From NCBI RefSeq assembly GCF_958979055.1, contig NC_084896.1, forward strand, positions 3,348,001 through 3,412,000: DNA of 64,000 nucleotides. The letters are read 5' to 3'. The position numbers and the translations under genes were made by a program. The stretch's first letter is position 1; each line of letters opens with the position of its first letter. The notes under the pieces are model-generated. The model ran no database searches. It worked only from the letters and a program-made list of their open reading frames with translations, and was not told the DNA's origin. The DNA is from Alnus glutinosa (lineage: Eukaryota; Streptophyta; Magnoliopsida; Fagales; Betulaceae). Shown here piece after piece: positions 46,715 through 59,219 of this stretch.

Positions 46715-48776
46715 ATATTTTTATACTCTCAAGTCAAAGGACTACTTATGTTCATATTCACTAGTATCCTAACTTCTTTCTTTATTTACTTGTTCATTAT
46801 TTTGTCTTTCGTTTGAACTGAGGGCGATTTCAGTCCCTCGTGTGCACGCACGTGCCTGTGTTGTAACGTGACACCCTCAAAGAGTTAGGTGAGTGTATTA
46901 TAAATGTGCTCATAAGCGTTAAGATTCGTTTATGAGCGATTTTAAGAAGTTACAATTGTAACTCGACTAGTCATTTTGAAATGATAATGCAAATATGATT
47001 AACATTTTCTCTAGGTTGTTACATGTAATGGCTGGATAAATTTGGAAGAGCAAAAACAATTATTTGATGGGTACCCATTTATGAGTTGTCAATGGGCCTA
47101 TTCTAGTGGGAATGGATTAATTCAAATCAGTTGTTGTTCCACACAACTTAAGGAAATGGAGAAAGAAAAGCAGATTCCTAGTAACAAAAATTAAAATGAA
47201 AGCAATTGCATGTACTTCAATTCTTGTTGGAAGTCCCAAACCAAATGATCAGATTATCCATATATAAGTGCTGTATTTGCAACAAGAAAGAAGTGTCTCC
47301 AAAACGAACGGCCTCCCATGTGGTCCTGCTGAAACCACAACCACGAAACAGGAAGCTGTAATCAGACATAAATCTACTTCAAATGTACACCACTAACATC
47401 TTCCCTAGCCTGGCTACATTCAGCAAAGTTCTCTCCCCATGTTCTAAGGCTCAGGAAAGTGATATTCAAAACATATATTTAGTGCCATGACACAGCAATG
47501 TCCAATTTCTGTCTTCCCTTTTTGTTTTTCTCAAACCCCAAAGAGTCCTTAGCAGTACAGATCCCCCACAAACATGAAGCCCTACAAATCCTTCATAAAG
47601 TTGTCCTTAAATATTGGTGCCAAAGACTAACTTCTGAAACACAGTATCTTAGTTCTAAACCCATTTATCCAACTGCATAACTAGGTCCCTCCCAGTCTTA
47701 AAGAAGAGTTCATCAACTTATCGACAAGGAATTATGCTATCATTGCCTACCTAGTTAACTGGATAGCAGTGGCAAAATGGGCCGCCTCCAGACTTCACTC
47801 TGGCTGCATTCAGTTACGTATTCTCATAACACATTCCCATCTCCTCCCAAACTCGCCTCTCCATCAGGATTGACAGTCGGAAAGATCCCCCTAGTTAGCT
47901 TTAATTTCTTTGTGTTTTTCTGCAAAAAAATTAACCAAAGTAAATCTTGTAGAGGGTAAGATTGGAAATGAAAAAAGAAGAAAAGTGAGTAAATAATTAT
48001 GTGTACGTCGCCGTCTATGAAAGCAGCTGCCCCATGTTCTGTGAATGAGATTGGTGGGGAGGGAAAAAGGGATAAAAAAAAAAGGAGAGGGACTAGAAAG
48101 GCCCACCATTCTCACGGAAATAGACCCTAGGGATTTTCTTTAAGGTTGATGGTGACTCTACCTTCAGGTTTGGCACATGATGGCCATGTTACTCTTGCCC
48201 CCAGAACCTCCACAAAGGACAACATAGTGAGGTCCGAATGAGATCATTCCAACTGCTTCAAACGGCTAGCTTTTCTTTACCCAGTTGTATCACTCAAACT
48301 GTAACCGCCCGCCTGGAAGTTGGAATCTTTTTTGAATCCTCTGGTTTTGTGTAAAACCCTTTTCGTGAGTTACCACTGTCCTTTACTGACTCTTGCTGAA
48401 AAGTTGGTTTGTTCTGAGGTACGATATATATATGTGGTGTTCAAAAAATGACTACAACTGATGGCATTAGCTTTTTACATTTTCTGGGTTTATCAGATTT
48501 ATGCAGATTATATCATCAGGGTGAATAAGCAAACACCATTCACAAAAATCACACCCATGTGGGTTGTAAGGAAATGTTTGAATGAAGAGTCCGGATAGAT
48601 ATCCATGATGAAACTCAACGATTATATATGTCAGAACACAAGGCACATCATGTGCAATAGAGAGCTTTTGGCAAACTTTTGAAAAATCAGTTTTCTTAAA
48701 TCTTGAAAACTCTTCTCAAAATTTGTTTCTCTATTCTTTCTAAGCAAGTTTTTGTTTCTCTTCTCCCTTGTCAGGG
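46715..48776. other. Intergenic, no gene seen
   Basis: Several short frames without family resemblance (47498, 47777, 47891). No repeats of note were recognised. Confidence 0.4.
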
Positions 48777-48820
48777 AGTCCCACATCGCTTACTCAAAAG
48801 CAGGAAGAAAGCTTTATAAA
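48777..48820 (+). promoter_or_regulatory. Orphan snRNA-type promoter: USE plus TATA
   Basis: AGTCCCACATCG (48777-48788) matches the plant upstream sequence element RTCCCACATCG. TTTATAAA (48813-48820) begins 24 bp after it, the spacing of Pol III-type (U6/U3) plant promoters rather than the ~33 bp of Pol II snRNA genes. The downstream sequence is not U6, U3, 7SL or another RNA I recognise. Pseudogene promoter, transposon-borne copy or unknown RNA gene. Confidence 0.45.
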
Positions 48821-49289
48821 CTAAAGGCCTAGTATAAAGATGTAGGTGGAACCAAAGGTGCTTGGGAGTTTGTTGTTTCAAATTTAAAAACTAGAAGATT
48901 GATAACCCACGCCCCTCCCTGGCTCCGCCTCTTTTGCTTTTTTTTGCCTTTTTGTTTTCAGTTCTCAAGATAAATGCATTAATGAACAACACAAAACACT
49001 CTTAAAAACACAAAACGTTCTCACCATAACACAACATACAAACAAAAAACACCTTCCAAAACTATTAACAAACAACTCAGTAGGTGCTTAAAGATATTTA
49101 GAAACATGATTAGTTGAGTATACCTTCAAAACATGGCAATAATCATATCTACTAAATACTTTGAGTAGAGACAGAGCCACATGATTACATAAGTATGGTG
49201 ATGCCATAGAAATGTAAACAAGCAAATTAGTAATGCCAGAGTGGGCTTTAAGGGAAAAGGTCAAAAGAAAAGCCTCCAAGAATGGGACA

Positions 49290-49435
49290 TACCATGTCAG
49301 GGGTTTAGGCGTATTTTAAGTGGCTTCTCGTATTGATCACTTAAAAAAATTAAAAGAGAAGCTACTTAAAACACGTCACAACCGATGTGAAATGAGTGTG
49401 ATAAATGGGTGCGAAGAATATTCATAGAAAATTGT
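49290..49435. mobile_element. MITE family A, copy 4
   Basis: The left arm accatgtcaggggtttaggc and gtattttaagtggcttctc pairs with the right arm gagaagctacttaaaacacg and tcacaaccgatgtgaaatga, followed by gtgtgataaa. Confidence 0.55.
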
Positions 49436-49948
49436 TCACTTGCACCTGTTTCAAAATTAAGAGGATTTCTGAGAGTGAAGGATAGGCTCAAACCTGTAAA
49501 GTGCAGTAACGAGGGCAGCACATGCAGGACCCATCTGAAAGCTAGTGTGGATGGTCCCATTCCCATGAACCGTTTATAAGCATCAGAAGGACCAGTAGAA
49601 GTACTTGGGGGGAGGGCCCTCAGATAAAAATGTACTGCATATTTTCATCATGTGAATTTTGATGCCGGATCATGTGTTCTGCAGAAAACCAGAGAACTAT
49701 GGAAGGAAAATCCAACTAAGCAGGCTTAATTTAGGTGCAAATAAAGAGAAGACTGACTATAAGCTAAGCTACGGAAAAAATACAGAGCAGAATACTACTA
49801 ACACTGAAATCCAGATGACAATATAATCCATTACACACATTTTACAAAGAGATTAGCAGCAAAACTGGTAAGACTCAGCAATTTAACAACACTTCAATGC
49901 AGTGTGCATCATCCAAACACGGAATAACTAAACCCAATATTGTTCCAA

Positions 49949-50106
49949 GAGTAATGCTATTTTTTCCACCAATTTTACACGAGCTGACGTAACGTGTTTT
50001 AAGTAGCTTTCCTTTCATTTTTGTTTAAATGATTGACATAAAAAATCACTTAAAACAAGCTATATCAACCTATATACATGGGTGTGCACTCCTGTTCTAA
50101 TAGCAT
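49949..50106. mobile_element. MITE family A, copy 5
   Basis: Palindrome from gagtaatgctat to atagcat, with inner arms gacgtaacgtgttttaagta / cacttaaaacaagctatatc. Confidence 0.6.
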
Positions 50107-50690
50107 CATCATGACCTCTTGGTCTCCAACAGGATACCCAATTACATAGGCTTTCTTGAAAAATAAATATTAAAGGGTACATCTCTTGCGAGCCACCTTA
50201 AGCCCAGTAAAGTATTCAAAGGAAAAACCTTTTGGAACAACCTGTGTCTTTGTTCGACTTGGGAAGGCCCTTTGTTCCAACAACCCAATGTGTCTTTGTG
50301 CATGAACAGGTTCCATAAAAGATCTTTGTACAAGTGATGTAGTGGATAAAGATCCTCTAAAATTCTTAGGATATTCTATTATGTTCAGATTACATTGTTG
50401 AGATTTCACTACGTGTCCATTTATCACCTCTACCAATTCAATATTTATCACACTAGTATTTACCATATTTATCCATATTTAAATTTAATAAATACTGATA
50501 CGACAAAATCTTTACCATTTAATTGAAAATCAAATGTTGAGAGTTGAGGAAATATAGATGGTATGATACCCTACAAATTATAGAAGATCCTGGTGTGTGA
50601 TGTACTAGACTATGTTTCATTGACTTTCTCTTAATAGCATAGAAATACGTTCATTTCCTTTGCATTATTGACTTAATTTATTATATATAT

Positions 50691-50895
50691 GTTACTTTTT
50701 GATGACGAAGAATCCTTCAAGGTAAAGTCACTTCGTGTATCCATGTAAAGTGTCCCTTCACACGATCAGGTAATACTCCGGCTTGGCCAGCGGGTTGGCT
50801 CAAAGAATTGTTTACACTAAAGGGAATTCAAACTTTAGATCTCGTGAAACTACCACAAAAACCAAAGTCCTAACCACCTGAGCCAACCCCTTGGG
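50691..50895 (-). mobile_element. tRNA-derived SINE with 15-bp duplication
   Basis: On the minus strand it starts cccaaggggttggctcaggt. The Pol III A box TGGCTCAGGTGG is at 50885-50874 and a B-box-like AGTTTGAATTCCC at 50834-50822, followed by tttagtgtaaacaa as in a common plant SINE family. The direct repeat ATTTATTATATATAT lies at 50676-50690 and 50896-50910, as expected of target-primed insertion. About 205 bp. Confidence 0.82.
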
Positions 50896-51339
50896 ATTTA
50901 TTATATATATTACTATTGGAGTGAAATAAAGGATCTAAAGAAAAGTATTCATCAATCGGAATTTAAATCAGAATTAAAACAATCCAGACCACATGTTTTC
51001 ATTTCCTGAAATGGCTTTCAGACTTTCAGTCAACTCAATAGAACAAGTTTAAAAAAAAAAAAAAAAAATAGTTATTTTGCCCAATGATACAATAGTAAAG
51101 ATGCTGTTAATTTAACCTTTAACCTTTTTATTTATAAAATGAATACATTTCTTTTTCCTCCTCTTGATACATAGTCGAATGGCCTAAAAAAAAAAGGAAA
51201 AAAGTAAGAACTAAATCCGACAAAAAAATACTCCACAGCTGAGAATATACATATCAGCATCACATTATGCCAATAACTGTATATGCTGCAAAACCCATTT
51301 GAAGTAGAATATAAAAAATGTGCAGGATCAGATGTATAG

Positions 51340-54300
51340 TCACTGGTCAGAGATAGATTTCAACTGTTGATGCTGCCCATCAATCACACCAATTTGTCGC
51401 CTGAGTCTAGCAATATGAGCTTGCACCTAATACAATTAGAGAAAAATCAATCTGTCAAAATGCGTCTTGTACACTTTTTCTGAAAGAAATTCAAACAATT
51501 TATCTAGATTAAGATATGTCAACAAGAAGCTTAAGTGCAACTACGTAATGCATTATTCATGCTAAAAGTATACAGAGGTTCAAATTCTTCCATAATCTCC
51601 ACAAACATGAAATCCATCCCACTGTCAACTCCAAAATTTGGGATTTACGACCTATTCAGAGAAAGTCCCGATCCTAGTAAATCCCCTGGACTAGTTAATC
51701 AAGTCTATGCTGCCCATTTCAAAGCCCGTTTGTGAAACTGAAATCCATGACATGTCAATAAGCACAAATGGGGGGGATCTTAGAGAATGATATATGATAT
51801 GTCAATAACTCAGCATCAGTAACTAGCCATTAAAGCAAATGAATTGAGAAGAGAAATAAAGCACAGTTTAACTGATGCTATACTTTCCAACACAGAAAAG
51901 TCAGGAAGGTTGGTTTGGTACATTATATGGAAGAGGCATCCTCAGGAAAATCATGCATCCCCAACTATTTGGTTTTGAGCACTAATTCTGTTCTTCCATC
52001 CATTCTGAAGGCCCGAATAGATCTTAGTAAATGATCTTAACCACAGCTCGATGTTAGGATTTGACTTTGTCATTTTTCTTGAGGCTCCAAATAAGTCTAT
52101 AGTGTCTACATTAGTATTGCGGTTGCTTGGGGGGGTGGGTGTGTCTTAAATAATTGAACTTACATGTTTTGGAGCTTCTATGTAAGGAACACACAAGAGT
52201 GTCCCAAACCTATCAGTTCTTATATAACTCAGAATTCTACAATCCACCTAATACTGCATGATTATCATCATGGTTCGCTGTGTCAAGAACCACATAATTT
52301 TTCACCAAGCTACGTCTTTAACAATTGATAATCAGATTTTGTCCAGAGGCTGCTTATATGACATTGATGAGTAATGTAAATGCCATAAGGTATAGTGACC
52401 TAGAAATCAGCCAATCAGTGCAACCCAAACTTTTTGATCCCCAACATTTTTTTGTATCAGTGGAACTGTGAAGCTATATTTCCACTCCATTGTTTGTGAG
52501 AACACTGTTTTAGGGACCTGCACCACCGCAAAATTACAAGAAAAAAAAACACCTCCTAGCTACAGACACATTTATAATGTTGATGACTTGGATGGTAATA
52601 TTCTTCAACAAGAATGGTTACATCACAGGCAGCATACATGCTTCCAAGGAAGCAAGGATGTATATGCTCTCAGTTGGGTGGTAATACCATGCATAATTGC
52701 AACAACTCTCACTAAAGATTAGAAGAATTCGTGCTGACCTGTTGACGAGCTGCAGCAAGTTGAAATAACTCATCTGCTTCTGAGAAATTCATGAACCACT
52801 GACTTAGGGGGTTATCTTTAGTGTCACCTCGCTTCTTTCTACTTGCATCCTCAACCGGAACTACATGAAATTAAAAAGGCATATTTATTAAAGCATGGCC
52901 AAGAGCAAAATTACAGACAACCAGTTAGGAAACAAACCAGGAGGAGGCAAAGTAAAGCCAGCGGGTAATCTGGGCAAGTTTACAGCTGGATGATTCTGCA
53001 CACGAGCTAAGAAGCCCTCTGAAGGCTCAGGGAACACAACCTCATCATAGGATTCCACAACAACAGGCTTCTTAGTGGACATGGGACCAGATTCATCCTC
53101 TGGGTACAACTTCAAATGATGATATCTGTGAATATATTAAAATTCAATATACTGAAAGCCTAAGAGTTTACATGTTCTTTGCATATGGGGCCTGCATCAT
53201 TATTTCCTGTATCTCATATATTTCATTTAAACACAAAGGATCAGGGAGATTATTTGATAAGATCCTTTCGCTTAAACACAAAAAGTATCGGACAAATATT
53301 TGATGGGTAGCACTTGGCACATGACACATGGTAAAAGTCAGCCCACCTAAATTGGTCTCTTCAGCTGTTCGATTCCAATCAAAATCTTTGGAGATAAAAA
53401 ATATGAAAATACAAGGTTAAAACTTATGTAATTGAAATCATCTTTGTTAAACCGGATTCAACGACTAACCCATCAAAAGGTGATTTTTTATCCGATATCT
53501 ATAGCAATAGAGCATTAATGCAGCAGGATTTGTAGCTAGAGGATACAGGTAGTTGCTCATGGTAGGTTTGCGACCATGATCTTATTGTGGAATTCAAAAC
53601 CAAGTAAGAGTTGTTTCAAACTTAATTTAGTATTATTGTTCGATTTAGTACTATTATTCTAATTTGATCACCATATGGCTCTCTACTCAATACTCCAAAA
53701 TACACCTAGTATTCAATTATAGTTTCGACAAAATACCAGATAAATCAGAATCAGATAACATGCGCAAAGCAACTTACAAGTTCAATGGCTTGTCACAAAC
53801 ATCGCTATGGAAATAAAGTGTAATAGCAATCTCAAATTCACCCCATCCAGCTTCCGATACCTCGAAAGGTGGCGACTCCAAAACCCTTGTGGGATTATTG
53901 AAACTAGAATGTAGCTGAAAAACAGCACGTTTTACCACCACTCCCAGATCCTCATTCTTTGCCCCGCGAACATACACAGTCCACTTATGCGACTGGTACC
54001 TTATTAAGAACTAGAGAATGTAAAGAACAAGCATTTTACTCAATATGTAAAGCAAGCAATTCAAGAGCCATAAAGCTACCAACACAACACCTAAATAGCA
54101 CTTACTCGCTTGCCTTTTTACCAAGCCAGAATGAGATGTTACCATACACAATGGGAACGCTTATCTCAACATCCTTGAGTTTCTTATAAATCTACAGAAA
54201 TAAAAATAAAAATAAAAAGAGAAGAAAAACCCATCAACGATAATAAAACAAACAATCACTGTATACAGAGATAAAGCAAGTTCAAAAACAGTCTCAATGT

Positions 54301-54691
54301 GTGATTCCCAAAAGCTATTTTTGGATTCGTGGGAAGCATTCTCATGGAAATTAAAAAAAAAGGGTAATGATTCAAATTTGATTGTAACACTAAGCTTACG
54401 AAGAACAAATACAATAAAAATCAATAATGTACTAAACTAAAGCAAACTGAAAACAAGTTTTTGGCTTTGGGATTCAAACTCTTTTCAAGAACTGTTTCTG
54501 AGCTTCTGGGTAACAATGTTTTGGTGATTCGAGAAATGGGTAATTGTCCAAATTCGAATCGAACAAAGAACCATTACCCTCTTTTCACCGTCTTCGGATT
54601 TGATCATTTTGGTCCGCAGTGATTTGGTTGTAGACCCACTTATCTCTGGCTGATCTGGACCGTGCTTTTTGGAAGACGAACTGCTTGTCAT
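51340..54691 (-). CDS. GAS41: YEATS-domain protein TAF14b/GAS41, six exons
   Basis: Exons 54691-54578, 54182-54106, 53999-53778, 53125-52938, 52860-52739, 51426-51340 (stop TGA), all GT-AG, giving 269 aa; Arabidopsis GAS41 (At5g45600) is 268 aa from memory. The YEATS domain covers about residues 43-170: [73 protein letters not shown]. It binds acylated histone lysines. A C-terminal coiled coil follows ([24 protein letters not shown]). The protein serves SWR1/NuA4-type complexes (H2A.Z deposition, H4 acetylation). Exon 2 was started at AAACTC because this keeps the family's KLKDVEISV; an acceptor nine bases earlier would add three residues. An in-frame non-ATG extension upstream was ignored. 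Intron 5 is the longest (about 1.3 kb). Confidence 0.95.
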
Positions 54692-55094
54692 TTCTTGAAA
54701 CAGCTTCTCCTTCTTGGAATCCAAGAAATTAGGGTTTTTCTCTGCGAAGTTACAGAGTATGGTGTCGAAGCCACTAGGGCCTCTAAAATGATCGCCTACA
54801 ACGAGGTTTCGAATGTATGTTGTACAAGCCAATCGGAATGTGCCACCATATCAAGGCATTCGTATTAAATGACTAAATTACCCTTTCTTTAGTGTTGTGG
54901 CGCAACTCTGAATTGCTTGTCTAGGTGAGCCCGCCAATCTGAACCCGTGCTGTTTCTTTTACCGTTAAAATGACGGGTATGGCTTAAATCTGCGTTCGTA
55001 TGAGGTTTTGCAGTGATGCCCTTATGCTTTGGAGAGTTTTTGTTTTTCACCCAACTTTTCTAAACCAAGGGCCCAAAGTCAGACATTGTCACTT

Positions 55095-55255
55095 TTTTTT
55101 TTTTTTTTTTTTACAACTATATCACAATGCTGACGTGCTAATTTTAACTAATCTTTGAATCGGTCATTGTAAAAAAAAAAAATCGAAAAATTGATTTTGA
55201 CTGTCACATCAACATTGTAAAATTAAAATGTGGTATATAGCATTATTATTTTTTC
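55095..55255. mobile_element. Imperfect palindromic MITE
   Basis: acaactatatcacaatgctg then acgtgctaattttaa pairs with ttttgactgtcacatcaaca then ttgtaaaattaaaatgtgg. A T-tract lies at one side. Confidence 0.45.
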
Positions 55256-56720
55256 GTTTATATTCATACCCGTGGTCAGCCACAAAATTCTCTTTTATAC
55301 TCTCGACCAAATCTAATTATTCAATTAATATTTTAAAACTTTCTTTCAACAAGTGAAAATCAACATGTAGAATATTTAATTAAAATTGGGTAAATTGTAA
55401 AATAAGATGAACTCAGAACCTTTGTTCTGATGACTAATACCACATTTTAAATCGCCAGTTATTCCAAAAAGTTTAAACTGATAAAAAAATGGTGAATTTA
55501 ATTATTTAGTTAAAATTCTAACAACCCAGCCTAATGCTTTGGTATCATGGAATGGTCTTGTCTCTCCATTGGTACCCTGATGAATGAATTAAAGTTAACT
55601 ATTGAGATTAACTGATTAAGTACTTCGATTTGAAAAGTATAATTGGGATTAAATACTCAGCAATGTCAGTTTGTTCAGCTGGGTTCAACTGTTAACCATT
55701 ACTGCATCCTCTTGAAGATGTTCGATTGGAAAGTTGCTCTGCTCAAAACGTGATGGTGTGATGAAAAAGAAGAGGACCTTGGAGATGTTTATGTGGTTTG
55801 AATTAGTCATATCATGGGGGTGCATACATTTTGGTATAATCAGACCAAGATTAAAAACTTTCCCAATTTGCCACAACTCGAATGGTGGTTTGGAATTCTG
55901 AATTAAATGCTAGACAAGTGATTAAAGACGGAAAATCATGGAAACTTGGTCATTTTATTACTTCAATTCGCAAAACTGAGCTGTTTACCTTTCATCCAAG
56001 TACTAGAACAATGAAGGAGGGTATGTGCACAACCAATTATACGATCACCAATGCAGAGTCGAATGGATCCGAATTTTTAATAATTTGCTGCTCGCATTGT
56101 TAGCAATTCAAGTAGCAAAATTACTGGAGATCTCTATCCGAGTGACATAACATAAGAATCACCCAACCATTTCTTGCAGAAAGATAAACAAAAATCCCAG
56201 ATGAAACTTGATTGATGCATTTGTTTTCAGGTTACCAGTAGAGTCTAGTGCATAGCGCTGTTGGTTGAGAGCATCCAAAAACACATCTACTGCCTGTATG
56301 TGCCAATCTGCAGCAGCTGCATTCACAAAGTCAGCCTACTAAAGACACCAGCGCTGAATGAAGTTTTTTCCCTTCTTTTTTTTTGGCCGGAGTTGTTATC
56401 AATCATCTATGAGAACAGAAAATTCTAAAGGTTTTAGCTTCAGTTTTGTTCTGGGTTAATATACTCCACGAACTTGTCAATTTCAGACCTCAGGCTAAAA
56501 GGTGCCACAAACAAGTTAATTCCAAGATTTATTGAACAAAACCCAGGGCTGCTTACCTTTTCTCTTCTTGTCACTTCTTGTTTCAACTTTCTATTAGATG
56601 CTACCATTTGACCACTTGCAATATCTGAATTTAAGTTTAGAGGCCTATCTTTAAATTTAGCATCGACTCATCTCCTCATAATTCAAAACTTCAGATGCCC
56701 TATTTGTTTCTCTTTCAGAA
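55256..56720. other. Intergenic and PPR 3' region
   Basis: No additional gene was recognised; the 73-codon frame at 55882 has no known motif. Confidence 0.45.
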
Positions 56721-58157
56721 TTATGTGACCTCAATCCAACTACATCCAACTACTTTCTTTAACCCTCTATCCTTCATCAACTCCCTCAACTGCTCAATCT
56801 CATCCCACATACCAAACTTAGCATATAAATTGGATAACATAACATAAACCCCGACATTCTGAGGATCCAAGTCAAGTGCCTTTTGTGCAGCCAACTTACC
56901 CAACTCTATATTTCCACAATCCTTGCAGGACCTAAGTAAAGCCCCCCACATGGAAACACTGCAACTGCCATGTCCTTTACAGAGCATCTCATTCACCAGC
57001 TTCCATGCCCTTTCCAACTGACCAGCCCTACAAAGCAAGTCAATCAGACAACTGTAGTGCTCCGGGCCAGGGTCCAACGCGAAGTCACTAGTCATGGATT
57101 CAAAAAACTCTACCCCAAGGTTCACTTGGCCAGTGTGACCACAAGCAGAAAGGACCGTCACAAATGCGACCTCATCTGGTTTAATACCTTCCTTTAACAT
57201 CTCTTGGTACAATCTAATAACTTCTTTAGAGTGTCCATTTCTTCCATAAACACCAAGCATTGAAGTCCATAAAACAACATCCCTTTGACACCCTCCTCCT
57301 TTTCCAATCCCTGCCAAATTAAAGACTTGCCAAGCCTTCCCCACCAGGCCACACTTGCCATACATTTCAATCAATGAACTCTGCAGATACACGTCCTTTT
57401 CCACATCATATATTGTGCGAATCAAATGCGCATGCACCTGCATCCCGAATTCAAATGCAGATAGCCCAGCACACGCGCGTAATATTGCTGACATTGTGAA
57501 GTGATCATAATCCAAATTCATCACAGGCATCTTGCGAACCAGTTCAAGTACCTCAAGCCACATTTTAGCCTCACCATAACCTGATAAGAGTGCATTAGCA
57601 CACACCGTGTTTTTTACAGGAATTTCATCAAACATCACTACTGCATCGTCGATAACCAACGACTTTGAATACAAATCAACTAAAGCGCTTCCCACAAAAA
57701 CACTGGATGACCAGCCTGATTTGGCCACAAGGGCATGTACCTGCTTACCAACTCTAACATTTCTGATAGACGACGAAGCTGTTAAAGAGCTACACAAAGT
57801 GTATGAATCTATAGGTACTCCATTAATTTGCATGAAAGAAAAGGTTTTTAGTGCATTAAGTGCCAACCCATTTCGGCTAAAGTCAGATAAAATTGCATTA
57901 AAAGGTAGAGGGTTTCTGGGGTTCATAAACCTGAAGAAATTGGTCAAGGTTTGAAGGTTGTTTTTGCGATGGCATGTGGCATATAAAAGGATGAGTTTAG
58001 TGTGAAAATTCAGGGAGATAAAGAGCAAGCCTGTTCTAAGTAGGTGAGCGTGGAGCTTCTTAATGGCTCCAAGATTCTTGCTTTGAGAACAATGGTTTAA
58101 GAAGCCAGTGACAGAATCAAAGCTTTTTGTGCTGTGGAAGCGAGATTGGTCGGTCAT
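56721..58157 (-). CDS. PLS-class pentatricopeptide repeat protein, E-type
   Basis: 478 aa in one exon, as is usual for plant PPR genes. The short N-terminal presequence is Ser/Phe-rich (MTDQSRFHSTKSFDS), compatible with organelle import. PLS repeats include KKLHAHLLRTGL, FNAILSDFSRNG, KQVHALVAKSGW, FVGSALVDLYSK, ANALLSGYGEAKMW, QSSLIEMYGKCGLVGKAWQVF, LWTSMLGVYGRNGHSKE and EMLKEGIKPDEVAFVTVLSAC. The end matches an E motif (WGALLRSCKDCGNIELGKLA, VYVMLSNLYAKFGMWDEIEQ, KKVVGCSWIEV). There is no DYW domain. Family members bind organellar RNA, usually for C-to-U editing with a separate deaminase partner. The target is unknown. Length is at the short end for this class. Confidence 0.93.
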   Translation of the reverse strand: MTDQSRFHSTKSFDSVTGFLNHCSQSKNLGAIKKLHAHLLRTGLLFISLNFHTKLILLYATCHRKNNLQTLTNFFRFMNPRNPLPFNAILSDFSRNGLALNALKTFSFMQINGVPIDSYTLCSSLTASSSIRNVRVGKQVHALVAKSGWSSSVFVGSALVDLYSKSLVIDDAVVMFDEIPVKNTVCANALLSGYGEAKMWLEVLELVRKMPVMNLDYDHFTMSAILRACAGLSAFEFGMQVHAHLIRTIYDVEKDVYLQSSLIEMYGKCGLVGKAWQVFNLAGIGKGGGCQRDVVLWTSMLGVYGRNGHSKEVIRLYQEMLKEGIKPDEVAFVTVLSACGHTGQVNLGVEFFESMTSDFALDPGPEHYSCLIDLLCRAGQLERAWKLVNEMLCKGHGSCSVSMWGALLRSCKDCGNIELGKLAAQKALDLDPQNVGVYVMLSNLYAKFGMWDEIEQLRELMKDRGLKKVVGCSWIEVT

Positions 58158-58257
58158 AGAAACTGGAGGCTACGAGGTTTAGGCGTTTGATGTAACAACG
58201 TATACTTTTTGACGCTGTTTAGTTATGTCAGTTATTTTTTTATTTTTTTATTTTTTT

Positions 58258-58800
58258 TTTTTATGGTTAAATACACATATTTACTGAGTTTTGAAAATTT
58301 TATTTTTTAGTCCTTGAATTTTAATTCGCATATAAAATTTAAAAAAAATGACCGAATTAATATTTAAGTCAAGTTTTCCGTCCAAAAACTATCGGCTCGC
58401 CACATGTTATATGTTGACACGTGACACTACATAAAAAAAAATTAAAAATTAAAAAATAATAATTTTTTTAAAAGAAAAAACCGGCCACGCCTATGGCAGC
58501 CACGGAGCCACCTTGTTTTTTTTTTTTTTTTTTTCAATTTTTTTAATTTTTTAATATTATTATTTTTTAATTAAATTTTAAAGATTTTTAATTTTAATTT
58601 TTTATATAATGCCACGTGTCAACCTCTGAAGTTGACACGTGGCATACCGTTAGTTTTTTGACGGAAAATTTGACTGAAGTATTAATTTGGTCTTTTCTCA
58701 AAATTGAGGTACCATCTGTAATACGAATTGAAACTCAAAAACTAAAAAATAAAGTTTTCGAAACTCAGAGACCAAAAAAATATTTAACCCTTTTTTTTAT
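58258..58800. mobile_element. Long palindromic element (~190-bp arms)
   Basis: Left arm: ggttaaatacacatatttac, gagttttgaaaattttattt, gaattaatatttaagtcaag, ttttccgtccaaaaact. Right arm inverted: gggttaaatatttttttggt, gagtttcgaaaactttattt, aattaatacttcagtcaaat, tttccgtcaaaaaact. The arms differ by about 15-20 percent by eye. The right arm holds a separate 14-bp hairpin, tgccacgtgtcaac / gttgacacgtggca (58610-58644), with G-box cores. Confidence 0.75.
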
Positions 58801-59099
58801 TGATACGTGAAACTATAGTGGATCAAACTTTTTAAATCTTTCTCTATTCTATTTAATTTTTTTTTTTATTCTCACTTTAATCTTTATTGAAACGGACATA
58901 TTCTTTGAGTATAAATAAGAACATTTCCTTTTCAATTTTCATTCACCCCAACATGAGTTTCTTTTTCAGTTCAATCCTTGTTTCTCTATAGTTCCGCTCT
59001 CTTTCTCACAAAATGTTTCTTAAAGAGTAAGACTCTTACGGAGAGTTGGAGATAATTGTAAAATTTGTTGTGAAAGAAGAAGAATTAAAAAAAATTCTA

Positions 59100-59216
59100 A
59101 AAAATTAAAAAATATAAGGTAAAAATAAAAATTTAGCTTATTTGGCCCCTACAAAAAAATAAAAATAAAAATTGGCCATTGGCCCCTACCCATAAGAACT
59201 TCTAGTTCCGTCCCTG
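59100..59216 (-). mobile_element. hAT-like element end
   Basis: Inverted, it reads CAGGGACGGAACTAGAAGTT then cttatgggtaggggccaatg. Same family as the fragment at 37625 in the opposite orientation. The other end was not found. Confidence 0.45.
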
Positions 59217-59219
59217 TGA

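Noticed and set aside
54485-54832. 115-codon frame extending the GAS41 first exon on both sides
   Set aside because: The upstream extension starts from a non-ATG codon and the downstream part is intron; the family start MTSSSSSKK at 54691 was preferred.
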